NCBI GenBank assembly: GCA_944388955.1
Contig: CALXKJ010000017.1
Location: 1 to 52,505 of the forward strand
DNA length: 52,505 bases
From: an uncultured Spirochaetaceae bacterium
GTDB taxonomy: Bacteria > Spirochaetota > Spirochaetia > Sphaerochaetales > Sphaerochaetaceae
Reading direction: 5' to 3'
The notes below the pieces were generated by a model that made no database searches, had not been told where the DNA came from, and was given only the letters and a program-made list of their open reading frames with translations. Shown piece by piece: positions 41,064-48,769 of this stretch; position 1 is the first letter of the stretch, and the number at the start of each line of letters is the position of its first letter. The position numbers were made by a program, and so were the translations under genes.

Positions 41064-42216
41064 CTTTCACCTCCCTTCCGGACGCATAGATGAACCTGTA
41101 CAGCAGGACAGCTGAGAATACCGTCAGCCCCTCCTCCCAGATATCATAGCTGAAGAATGGCATGGAAATTCCGGGGAAAGGAAGGATTCCCATGCAATAG
41201 AGCATATTCATATAGGCCCTGAAGACAATATAGAAGCTGAGTCCTATGGCAATAACAGCTGAATCTGCTTCACCTTTTCTTCTGAGCCTTCTGCTGCTTC
41301 TGTAGCCAAGTATCCCGATAAGAAAGAAGAGAATAAGCACAAATAGCATTCCAGTCATGCCTGTTTCCTCTGCAAGAGAGGAGAAGATGAACATTCTCTC
41401 TGGAGATGGAAGCGTGCCTAGCTTGTAAATACCTTTCCCAAGGCCAGCGCCGGAGATTCCACCATCTGCTATCGCGCTTCTTGAAGCTACAAGCGCCTGA
41501 TTATAGAAAGAGGCATCTGATACAGGCATTATCGATTCAAATACGGGAGCAAGGAAATCAGGATAGATAAACGAAATGCCGCACAGTACCGCAATTGAAA
41601 AGAGAAATGCGAGTATCAATGCGACAATACTGACGCCTTTTACCCTCAGCAGTATGATTGTCAGGATAACGCCAAGGATATACCACCCGATTCCGCCTGA
41701 AAAAAGCATCAGCGTAAGATATATGACAATAACAGCAGATGGTAAGAAATATGATCCCCTTTTCTCCCTTGATGGGAAAAGCGCGGAGATGATGAGAATA
41801 AGGGAGAACATCGCGAAAGAAGGCGCTGAAAAGAGCTGGATTCCTCCTATCACGAGATGGAAGTCACCTTCAAATACCGGAATTGACTGGAGCACAAGAG
41901 CGATAAGCGAAAGAGGCATGAAGATGAGATATAGCTTCTTTATTCTTCTCATTCCGAGAAAGCGAGTTGCTATTCCCAGGAGAAGACCTGCAACCCCCGC
42001 ATATAGATTCCTGACGAAATACCAGTAATGAGCAAGTCCGTTGGAGAGCGCTTCTGAATATGATGACGAATATAGTATGACAAGACCATATAACGCAGTA
42101 ATGAGCGCAATGCACAGATATGTGAATGGAGAAAGGGAACCTGATGTCTCTTTCTCCTTCTGCTGTTCTTCTATCAATAACAGATCATCGTAAGTACTGG
42201 ATCCTGTCGACGGCAT
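41050..42216 (-). CDS. FtsW/RodA (SEDS)-family membrane protein with missing catalytic residues
   Basis: The 388-residue, ten-helix-type protein aligns with FtsW over the conserved loop: GAGLGKGIYKLGTLP (256-270), then SPERMFIFSSLAEETG where FtsW has EAHTDFIFAxxGEELG. The polymerase-essential Asp (E. coli D297) is therefore Met275. The first periplasmic motif W-I-x-L-G-xx-x-Q-P-x-E-xx-K is replaced by VIGGIQLFSAPSFAMF, and PDLGT is not found. GILPFPGISMPFFSYD still matches the C-terminal GLPLPFISYG region. It keeps the fold but probably not lipid II polymerisation. It lies in the ftsW position between ftsL and ftsQ. Confidence 0.87.
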   Translation of the reverse strand: MPSTGSSTYDDLLLIEEQQKEKETSGSLSPFTYLCIALITALYGLVILYSSSYSEALSNGLAHYWYFVRNLYAGVAGLLLGIATRFLGMRRIKKLYLIFMPLSLIALVLQSIPVFEGDFHLVIGGIQLFSAPSFAMFSLILIISALFPSREKRGSYFLPSAVIVIYLTLMLFSGGIGWYILGVILTIILLRVKGVSIVALILAFLFSIAVLCGISFIYPDFLAPVFESIMPVSDASFYNQALVASRSAIADGGISGAGLGKGIYKLGTLPSPERMFIFSSLAEETGMTGMLFVLILFFLIGILGYRSSRRLRRKGEADSAVIAIGLSFYIVFRAYMNMLYCMGILPFPGISMPFFSYDIWEEGLTVFSAVLLYRFIYASGREVKDAKK

Positions 42217-42222
42217 ACTTCA

Positions 42223-42501
42223 TTATACCACAGGATACTGATTCTGATAGCCACTTGAAGCACTGACAAGGAATTCCTCATCTGCTGTCATGCCAGCCGC
42301 GATAGCTGCCTTAAGCGCACGTCCTTCCGCCTCCATGTCAACGACAGACGAATCCATATGCGCAATCTCATATGACAAGGAGCTTGATGAGCCAATCTGC
42401 CAGAGAGGAATGAGAAGAACAATGAATGCAAGGACAAGCATTACAACAATCAACCCTTTTACTGGTCTGGAAATATTCCTGAAAACCTCGAAATCATTCA
42501 T
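42223..42501 (-). CDS. ftsL: FtsL-like small division protein
   Basis: The 92-residue bitopic protein has a short cytoplasmic start, one transmembrane helix (about 17-34) and a ~60-residue periplasmic part with a coiled-coil-like first half, the FtsL layout. FtsL sequences are poorly conserved, so this assignment rests on size, topology and its place between rsmH and ftsW. A GAGGT site precedes the ATG. The usual ftsI/murE/murF/mraY genes that follow ftsL in many bacteria are missing here. Confidence 0.75.
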   Translation of the reverse strand: MNDFEVFRNISRPVKGLIVVMLVLAFIVLLIPLWQIGSSSSLSYEIAHMDSSVVDMEAEGRALKAAIAAGMTADEEFLVSASSGYQNQYPVV

Positions 42502-42512
42502 CTTGATACCTC

Positions 42513-43400
42513 TTATATTCTCTCCACCACTCTGAGCTTCGCGCTCCGCGATGGTGGATTTTCTTTCTCTTCTTCTTCCGATGGGATTATCGGTTTTTTA
42601 GTGAGAATCCTTATCCTCGGATTCTCCTTTCCCGCCTCATCCTTGAAGAACCATTTGACCTTCCTATCCTCAAGCGAATGGAATGTTATGACAGCAATCC
42701 TTCCACCTTTCTTCAGAACCCTGATCGCGTTCTCAAGTGACGGTGTAATGCGGTCAAGCTCCTTATTCACTTCTATGCGGAGCGCCTGGAAAGTACGTGT
42801 TGCAGGATGAATACGTCCATACCTGTACTCTTTCGGCACAGAAGCTTTTATGATATCCGCGAGTTGCGACGAAGTCTCAATAGCGCCCTCTTCTCTCTTC
42901 TCAGCAATCGCTCTCGCAATCCTTCTTGAATAACGCTCTTCCCCATACTTGTATATGACATCTGCAAGGCTTTCCTCACTATAGCCATTCACGATGTCCG
43001 CAGCGCTGAGACCAGTACTGTTATTGAGTCTCATATCAAGGGGCTCATCATTCCTGAACGAAAAACCTCTGTCACTCTCCACGTAATGGAACATCGAAAT
43101 ACCGAGATCGAAAAGAATTGCATCCGCCGTTTCGGATGGAGCATTCTCAAGATAATCATCAAACCATGCATTTACAGGCTGAAAACGCTCTTTGAAAACG
43201 CTCAGACGCTCTATCGCTTTCTTCTGTATCTCCGAGTCACGGTCTATACCCATAACGCGAAGTGATGGATATCTAGATAGAAAAAGAGAGGTATGCCCTC
43301 CTTCTCCGGTGGTGCAGTCAATCATCAGTGAATCTCCCTCAGGGATTGGGAGATTCTCCAACACTTCCTTATGCATCACCGGGTAGTGGACTATTTCCAT
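42513..43400 (-). CDS. rsmH: 16S rRNA m4C1402 methyltransferase RsmH
   Basis: RsmH (MraW) N4-methylates C1402 of 16S rRNA using SAM. The 295-residue protein begins HYPVMHKEVLENL, has the SAM-binding IDCTTGEGGHT region and the DAILFDLGIS and RGFSFRNDEPLDMR signatures, then the C-terminal VITFHSLEDRKVKWFF. The ATG at 43400 overlaps the mraZ stop (TGATG). Complete and ordinary. Confidence 0.97.
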   Translation of the reverse strand: MEIVHYPVMHKEVLENLPIPEGDSLMIDCTTGEGGHTSLFLSRYPSLRVMGIDRDSEIQKKAIERLSVFKERFQPVNAWFDDYLENAPSETADAILFDLGISMFHYVESDRGFSFRNDEPLDMRLNNSTGLSAADIVNGYSEESLADVIYKYGEERYSRRIARAIAEKREEGAIETSSQLADIIKASVPKEYRYGRIHPATRTFQALRIEVNKELDRITPSLENAIRVLKKGGRIAVITFHSLEDRKVKWFFKDEAGKENPRIRILTKKPIIPSEEEEKENPPSRSAKLRVVERI

Positions 43401-43852
43401 CACTCTTTCTCCTCGAATAGCTGCTGTGCAAGATCCGATATGCTTTCACCGTTATCACTGGATGCGAACACATCAGGATTCCAGAGCTCTACTGTATATC
43501 CTGTTCCGACAAGAAGAGCTTCCGACTTATTCGGAAGGCTGTACTTATCGCGTATCTGCGCTGGAATATTGATTCTTCCAGAACCATCGATATCAACATA
43601 GACGGCAGGAGAAATGAGCTTTCTGATAAGGATACGGTTTTTCTTATCGAGCATAGCCATTGGGGATGAGAGAATAGGCTCGGAAAAATCCTTTTCAAAA
43701 TACTCAGGTCTCATGATCATCAGGTGATTCTCATCAAGTCCTGGAAGAACAACAACCTGCTCGGTGGCCAGTGCGTTTCTTAGTCTTGCTGGCAGGGAAA
43801 GACGCCCTTTATCATCAATCCTTGCATTATACATTCCTGTAAGAAGCTGCAC
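43400..43852 (-). CDS. mraZ: Transcriptional regulator MraZ
   Basis: The 150-residue protein has two AbrB-like swapped-hairpin modules: YNARIDDKGRLSLPARLRNAL (about 8-28) and a second YVDIDGSGRINIPAQIRD region (about 85-102), both with the D-x-K/G-G-R-(L/I)-x-(L/I)-P motif. MraZ is a ring-forming DNA-binding protein that represses its own dcw operon. GTG at 43852 is the likely start, as family members begin about eight residues before the first module. Repeated 10-bp-spaced boxes just upstream fit autoregulation. Confidence 0.95.
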   Translation of the reverse strand: MQLLTGMYNARIDDKGRLSLPARLRNALATEQVVVLPGLDENHLMIMRPEYFEKDFSEPILSSPMAMLDKKNRILIRKLISPAVYVDIDGSGRINIPAQIRDKYSLPNKSEALLVGTGYTVELWNPDVFASSDNGESISDLAQQLFEEKE

Positions 43853-43860
43853 TTCACACC

Positions 43861-43895
43861 ACCCATTTCATGGGATTCAATCCCACTTCATGCCA
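43861..43895 (-). promoter_or_regulatory. MraZ operator: four boxes at 10-bp steps
   Basis: On the plus strand ACCCA, TGGGA, TCCCA and TGCCA begin at 43861, 43871, 43881 and 43891, each exactly 10 bases apart; on the coding strand these read TGGGT, TCCCA, TGGGA, TGGCA. MraZ is known to bind TGGGN repeats spaced by a helical turn upstream of mraZ. The second box is inverted, which differs from the usual direct repeats. Confidence 0.72.
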
Positions 43896-43897
43896 CT

Positions 43898-43926
43898 ACC
43901 TTACACTACACAGGGACATAATGCAA
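43898..43926 (-). promoter_or_regulatory. Promoter of the mraZ-to-flhF division operon
   Basis: On the minus strand TTGCAT, a 17-base spacer and TAAGGT lie directly before the MraZ boxes. The predicted start falls near 43891, within the fourth box, so MraZ binding would block initiation or early elongation. Confidence 0.6.
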
Positions 43927-43936
43927 GGATTATCTC

Positions 43937-43965
43937 AAAAAAAATCCTGCCAACTAAAGGCAGGA
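43937..43965 (-). terminator. Terminator of the GH57-DUF4912 operon
   Basis: On the minus strand TCCTGCC, loop TTTAGTT, GGCAGGA is followed by eight Ts. It lies about 27 bases after the GH57 stop and just upstream of the mraZ promoter, insulating the two operons. Confidence 0.92.
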
Positions 43966-43991
43966 CCAAAACTTAGACACTTATGGATAAT

Positions 43992-45578
43992 CTAGTCGTC
44001 ATTCCCCGGATCGAATACCTTGTAATCAATATCGGGGAAAATCTCGGATGTCTTCTCGGCATTTATAAGCCACTCGGTATTGACTGTATTGCGAGTCATT
44101 GCCGAATAAACGACATTGAATGATCCAAGATGGCTTCTGAGTCTCTTCTCGGCATATGCCGATGATGTTCTGTCATGCATTATCTGGGGCCAGTCAGAGC
44201 TCATGGCAAGAAGCAGCTCTCTGGAAGCCTGATTGAGGAATCTTCCCTTAAGAGAGCCTTGATCCGGGAATCTCTTCGTCAATTCCTCCATTCTCTCTAT
44301 AGACTTGAAGATATGCCTGTATATCCAGGAGTTCGTCTCATCAAGCCATGTGTCAGAGTAACCACCGCTACCCCACGATGACTCATTGACGCGGAGCTTC
44401 TCTGTTTTTCCGTTATCAAGGATGATTGACGATGGCGTTGTGAACTGGATTGAATCATCCTCCGCGCCTTTCCTGAAGAACTTCTCGATGAAATCAAGGC
44501 CCTCAAACCACCTATGACCGAAAAGCTCGGCATCAAAGCAGAGATTGAAAACAGGATCCTTTATTCCCGCAGACTCAATGGCAAATCCCCTCCGCCTGAT
44601 ATTATAAATGAAGTTGTCGACATGAAGATCCACCTTCACTGCCGCTTTCTGAGGATTGTAATAGACTTTATCCTCAGTCTTCCCTGAAATCGCATGGTAC
44701 TTAAAGCCGGTGAACACCCTGACCTCTGGCTCATGGATATACGGTCTCACGTATGACAGAGGAAGATAATACCCGATATCCCTATAGAAGTCGCGGTAAT
44801 CACTGTCACATGGATAACCCGAGACAGATGACCATATAAGCGATGTGAGCCCCCAGTCGCGGGCAAAACCATAAAGCCCGGACGGCAGTTCCACGGGCCT
44901 GTAGCCCGCATAGATCGATTTATCCGCGCTTGTCAGAACCGAGTGCGATGCCAGCTGGCACCACTGCGCTCCATTATCAAGAATCACCTTATCAAGCCCC
45001 GGATAGTAACCGCATTCAGGAAGCCAGAATCCTTTGGAATTCTCTCCGAAAATACGGAAATGGGTCTTCATTCCCATCTTCACTTCCGCGTCTATCGCTT
45101 TAGGATAATCCTTATAGATCGGAAGATACGCATGTGTCGCAGCCGTGGTTATGAGCTCTATGCGGTTCTTGTCATGAAGCTCTTTATATCCGGCAAGGAT
45201 ATTCCTTCCGTAATGCTCGAAGTCAGCGAGATTCTCCTCTGCGTAACCAAGATAGCGGAGAGCCATCTCATGGCACTCTGTCTCCTCATATTCCGTACGC
45301 TTCACTTCTTTCTCACCCAGCTCAATGCGCTCATTCATATAATTGACGAAGCGCTCCTGCAAAGCAGAATCAGTGAGCATCGTCGCAAGAGTCGGAGAGA
45401 AGCATATAGTGAGCTTGAATGGCACTGATGAGGCATCCAGCTCATTGAGCTTTCTCAGAAGAGGTATGTATGTTTCATTGAGGGATTCAAACAGCCAATT
45501 CTCTTCAAGGAACTTCGGATACTCAAGATGCCTTACATAAGGCAGATGCGCCTGAAGAATCAAGTTTATCTTATTCAT
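43992..45578 (-). CDS. GH57 family 1,4-alpha-glucan branching enzyme (DUF1957 type)
   Basis: The 528-residue protein has the GH57 N-terminal HLPYVRH motif, the catalytic nucleophile motif FWLPECGY (Glu188) and the acid/base motif CFDAELFGHRW (Asp349), then a helical C-terminal domain with SSWGSGGYSDTWLD. The combination matches DUF1957-type GH57 glycogen branching enzymes such as those of Thermus and Thermotoga, which form alpha-1,6 branches in the cytoplasm. It overlaps the DUF4912 gene by eight bases and has a strong terminator. It is probably part of alpha-glucan storage metabolism. Confidence 0.92.
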   Translation of the reverse strand: MNKINLILQAHLPYVRHLEYPKFLEENWLFESLNETYIPLLRKLNELDASSVPFKLTICFSPTLATMLTDSALQERFVNYMNERIELGEKEVKRTEYEETECHEMALRYLGYAEENLADFEHYGRNILAGYKELHDKNRIELITTAATHAYLPIYKDYPKAIDAEVKMGMKTHFRIFGENSKGFWLPECGYYPGLDKVILDNGAQWCQLASHSVLTSADKSIYAGYRPVELPSGLYGFARDWGLTSLIWSSVSGYPCDSDYRDFYRDIGYYLPLSYVRPYIHEPEVRVFTGFKYHAISGKTEDKVYYNPQKAAVKVDLHVDNFIYNIRRRGFAIESAGIKDPVFNLCFDAELFGHRWFEGLDFIEKFFRKGAEDDSIQFTTPSSIILDNGKTEKLRVNESSWGSGGYSDTWLDETNSWIYRHIFKSIERMEELTKRFPDQGSLKGRFLNQASRELLLAMSSDWPQIMHDRTSSAYAEKRLRSHLGSFNVVYSAMTRNTVNTEWLINAEKTSEIFPDIDYKVFDPGNDD

Positions 45579-46278
45579 TTATGAGAGTATCCTCCTTCCT
45601 GAAAAGCTCTATTATCTCTCTTACTGCAGGGTTATCGGCAAGCTCCCCTTCCTTCGTGGAGAGAAGCATGAGATACAATCTGTACAGTGAGTCGCTGTAA
45701 CGCATCTCATCGGCATGTCTGAGCCAGTACGCATCAGTAAGGCGCTGAGGCTCGGAAACAGCAAGAGCCACACGCTCTCCTGATTTCCTTATCTCTGTCA
45801 ATGCGACACGGCACCATCCATCACCATAAACAGTACCGACATTCCATTCAGAATCAGTGAAAGAGAGAGGGATATCATAATCTTCCCTCTTGCCATCATT
45901 CTCAATAGAGACAGAAAGCACAAGCGAGCCTTTTGCATCCTGTATCCTGTCGCTGTCCGTCTGCGAGATAGACCAGAATGCATACATCCATGATGAATTC
46001 TTCTTTACAAGATGTATTTCCGTATCTGGATAGCTCTCGGGAAGTTCCTCAACACCAGGGATATCGCCAATGCTGACACCTCGATAATCCGTAAGACCAG
46101 CCATATAACGCATATTCGCATCGCTTTCGGCGGTCTGGTCATCCTCTTCCTCGTATTTTTCCTCGAGAAGTGAAATAAGTTCTTCGCGCGGCAAAGTGCC
46201 AGAATTCTCTATACCTTCCTGCTCTGCAATGCTTCTAAGCTCGGAAAGAGAGAGAGACTCGATGTTTACGAGTATCAT
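45571..46278 (-). CDS. DUF4912 protein with N-terminal Rho-N/SAP-like domain
   Basis: From the ATG at 46278 (AGGGG upstream) the protein has 235 residues. The first ~45 residues form a SAP/Rho-N-like helical pair (LSLSELRSIAEQEGI, then LPREELISLLEEKY). An acidic linker follows and then a DUF4912 beta-sandwich (SSWMYAFWSISQTDSDRIQ, later GDGWCRVALTEIRKSGERVALAV). DUF4912 proteins are often coded next to GH57 glucan enzymes in spirochaetes and related phyla; the fold suggests carbohydrate or glycogen binding. The function is not established. It is transcribed ahead of the branching enzyme from a strong promoter. Confidence 0.82.
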   Translation of the reverse strand: MILVNIESLSLSELRSIAEQEGIENSGTLPREELISLLEEKYEEEDDQTAESDANMRYMAGLTDYRGVSIGDIPGVEELPESYPDTEIHLVKKNSSWMYAFWSISQTDSDRIQDAKGSLVLSVSIENDGKREDYDIPLSFTDSEWNVGTVYGDGWCRVALTEIRKSGERVALAVSEPQRLTDAYWLRHADEMRYSDSLYRLYLMLLSTKEGELADNPAVREIIELFRKEDTLINE

Positions 46279-46306
46279 TGCATCCCCTTTCAGTGTTATT
46301 GAAAGA

Positions 46307-46335
46307 ATCCTATGAAAAAGATTTCTTTTAGTCAA
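46307..46335 (-). promoter_or_regulatory. Promoter of the DUF4912-GH57 operon
   Basis: On the minus strand TTGACT, a 17-base spacer and TAGGAT lie about 30 bases before the DUF4912 ATG. No operator-like dyad was noticed in the spacer. Confidence 0.7.
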
Positions 46336-46409
46336 TAAACCGCAATACAGCGCGTAAAAATAAGGTTTCTGCATTGCAAATCCTCTCGATAGAAACACGT
46401 GTCATAAGA

Positions 46410-46438
46410 ATGCAAAACATGGCTTTTCATGCTAGACT
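46410..46438 (+). promoter_or_regulatory. Candidate promoter of the DUF3536 GH57 gene
   Basis: ATGCAA, a 17-base spacer and TAGACT end seven bases before the ATG at 46445. The -35 match is weak. With no Shine-Dalgarno visible, the layout suggests a leaderless message. Confidence 0.35.
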
Positions 46439-46444
46439 AATCAC

Positions 46445-48769
46445 ATGACAGAGAAAACCACGAGAACCTCGCTTATACTTCACGGGCATTTCTACCAGCC
46501 CCCGAGGGAAAACCCATTTACAGGGATTATCGCGAAACAAGCATCAGCAGCGCCTTACAGCGACTGGAATGAGAAGATATACACAGATTGCTATGAAGCA
46601 AATATGCACTCGAGATACCTCAATGCAGATGGACGTATCATATCAATCACAAACAACTTTTCCTATATTTCATACAATTTCGGACCGACGCTTCTTTCCT
46701 GGATGAATGAAAAGCATCCCGAGTCAGTTGAGCTTCTTGCGGAGGCGGATAAAGCCTCGATAAAGCGTCTCGGGCATGGCAACGCTATGGCGCAGAGCTA
46801 TAACCATACAATCCTGCCGCTTGATAACGTACGTGACGCCCGTCTCCAGATTGAATGGGGAGCGATGGATTTCGAGCATTATTTCGGCAGAAAGGCCGAG
46901 GGCATGTGGCTTCCTGAATGCGGAGTGAACAAGGATGTCATACAGCTTCTGTCTGATGAAGGAATGAAATTCGTCATCCTCTCACCATGGCAGTGCCGCG
47001 CTGTCGAGGATGAGAAAGGCAGGATGATGCCTCTTGCTGGAAAGCCTGCACCCTATTGGGAGCCTTATATCCTCACAGGCTCAAACGGCGGTGAGATCGC
47101 AGCGTTCTTCTATCATCCGGGGCTTGCTGAAGCTATCTCCTTTGGCCATGCGCTCAGAAGTGCCGACAATCTTTACAGAATGCTATTCGACATCAAAGAG
47201 AATGAGGGCAGGCCGCTTATCCATACAGCGACAGATGGCGAGATCTATGGTCACCATGAGCCATATGGTGATATGGCGCTTGCAGCTCTTATAAGGAAAG
47301 TTGAAGAGCGAGATGATTTCATCTTCGACAATTACGCATCATTTCTGGAGAAGAATCCCGCTGTAAAGCATGCTGAGCTTCATCAGGGGGAAGAAGGAAA
47401 AGGCACATCATGGTCATGCTCCCATGGTGTTTCAAGATGGTACAAGGACTGCGGATGCCACACTGGCGGGGAAAACGGATGGAATCAGGCATGGAGGACT
47501 CCGCTGAGAAACGCGCTCAAGAATCTTGGAGAGAAGCTCGATTCAGTCCTTACGGAGGAAATCAGGAGAATCTTCGGAGGCGGAGTCAAAGCAGAGGAAA
47601 TACTTGCACTTGCTGGAAAAGAATTCATCGGAGAGCTTTCAATGAAAGAATTCATCGATGAGCTTCACAAGAAGTATAGCTTCGCTTCCTCTTATGATGT
47701 CGAGCTCGCGCATCTGTTATCCGGAATCAAGAATAAGCATTTCTCATTCACGTCATGCGGTTTCTTCTTCTCAGATATCTCTGGCATCGAGCCGAGACAG
47801 GATATCAAATACGCCTTGTATGCTATAAGGATGTTCCAGCCATACTCTCAGGGTGATCTGCTGTTTCCATTCCTTTCCGAGCTGAGGAACGCTAAGAGCA
47901 ACATCAAAGCGCAAGGTGATGGAATGAATATCGCGCAGGAGGAGATGAAGGGACTGCCAGGGGAAGCGGAAGCCTCTCTCTACTTCTTCCTAAACAGGAT
48001 GCTCGCCAGAAAGGAAGACTGGAAGGACAGCTATGGCCGTTTCCTTCTTGCCCACATGGATATCGATGATGCTGACAATTACAGCTCAGATATCATCGAC
48101 ACAGTCACGCTGGAGCTTTACAGGTTCACAGTCCTCTCATCATCGTCTATAGATAATGGCATAAACCTCTATCTATGCGAAAACGACCAGGGCAATAATC
48201 CTATAAACAGGATGAGAATCACAAATCAGGATATACCTGACAGGATGCTTGATGAAATTTATGTATGGCTTGACAGCTCCATGACAAGGGTCACATTCTC
48301 GGAGCTTTCCGAGCTTGCGAATGATATGCGCTACTTCTCAATGCTGGTAAAGAACAGCAAATATGTACCGCTTGAGACGATGGTGCTGGAGAATCTAGGT
48401 CTTACGCTGAAAATCATCAAATCGCTCTTCTCTTCCCACTCGGACATGGATATACTCCGCAGGCATGAAATACTTGGCAACATGATTGATTTCATCAGGA
48501 AGTGTGGCAGGGATTCAGATATCGCCTCGATAAACAATATCCTTTCCTCTCATTGCGGAAGGCTTGCATCTGCTATTGCTGAAAATGGCCTTGATGAGAC
48601 CTCCGCCGATGCAATTACAGATATCCTTGGTCTTGCAAGAAGCCATGGATTCGAGCCTGTGACAAAGAATCTGCAGAATGCCGTTTATCCTTATTATACA
48701 GGAGAGAAGAAGGCGTCCTGCACTGCTGCAAAGCTCAAGGCTGCCGTATCAGCGCTGAACTTCCAGTAA
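46445..48769 (+). CDS. GH57 family glycoside hydrolase with DUF3536 domain
   Basis: The 774-residue protein starts with the GH57 motif LILHGHFYQPPRENP and has the nucleophile motif MWLPECG (Glu158) and an acid/base candidate in ATDGEIYGHH (Asp264). A HGVSRWYKDCGC segment and a long helical C-terminal half (DUF3536) follow. Members are found in spirochaetes, cyanobacteria and others, with amylase/4-alpha-glucanotransferase-type activity suspected but not proven here. It is divergent from the DUF4912-branching enzyme operon and likely acts on the same alpha-glucan. Its C-terminal codons overlap the recN stop by 21 bases. Confidence 0.88.
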   Translation: MTEKTTRTSLILHGHFYQPPRENPFTGIIAKQASAAPYSDWNEKIYTDCYEANMHSRYLNADGRIISITNNFSYISYNFGPTLLSWMNEKHPESVELLAEADKASIKRLGHGNAMAQSYNHTILPLDNVRDARLQIEWGAMDFEHYFGRKAEGMWLPECGVNKDVIQLLSDEGMKFVILSPWQCRAVEDEKGRMMPLAGKPAPYWEPYILTGSNGGEIAAFFYHPGLAEAISFGHALRSADNLYRMLFDIKENEGRPLIHTATDGEIYGHHEPYGDMALAALIRKVEERDDFIFDNYASFLEKNPAVKHAELHQGEEGKGTSWSCSHGVSRWYKDCGCHTGGENGWNQAWRTPLRNALKNLGEKLDSVLTEEIRRIFGGGVKAEEILALAGKEFIGELSMKEFIDELHKKYSFASSYDVELAHLLSGIKNKHFSFTSCGFFFSDISGIEPRQDIKYALYAIRMFQPYSQGDLLFPFLSELRNAKSNIKAQGDGMNIAQEEMKGLPGEAEASLYFFLNRMLARKEDWKDSYGRFLLAHMDIDDADNYSSDIIDTVTLELYRFTVLSSSSIDNGINLYLCENDQGNNPINRMRITNQDIPDRMLDEIYVWLDSSMTRVTFSELSELANDMRYFSMLVKNSKYVPLETMVLENLGLTLKIIKSLFSSHSDMDILRRHEILGNMIDFIRKCGRDSDIASINNILSSHCGRLASAIAENGLDETSADAITDILGLARSHGFEPVTKNLQNAVYPYYTGEKKASCTAAKLKAAVSALNFQ

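Noticed and set aside
41050-42216. Reading the SEDS-like gene as RodA instead of FtsW
   Set aside because: Its place between ftsL and ftsQ favours FtsW; the catalytic Asp is conserved in both subfamilies, so the conclusion about lost activity does not depend on the choice.
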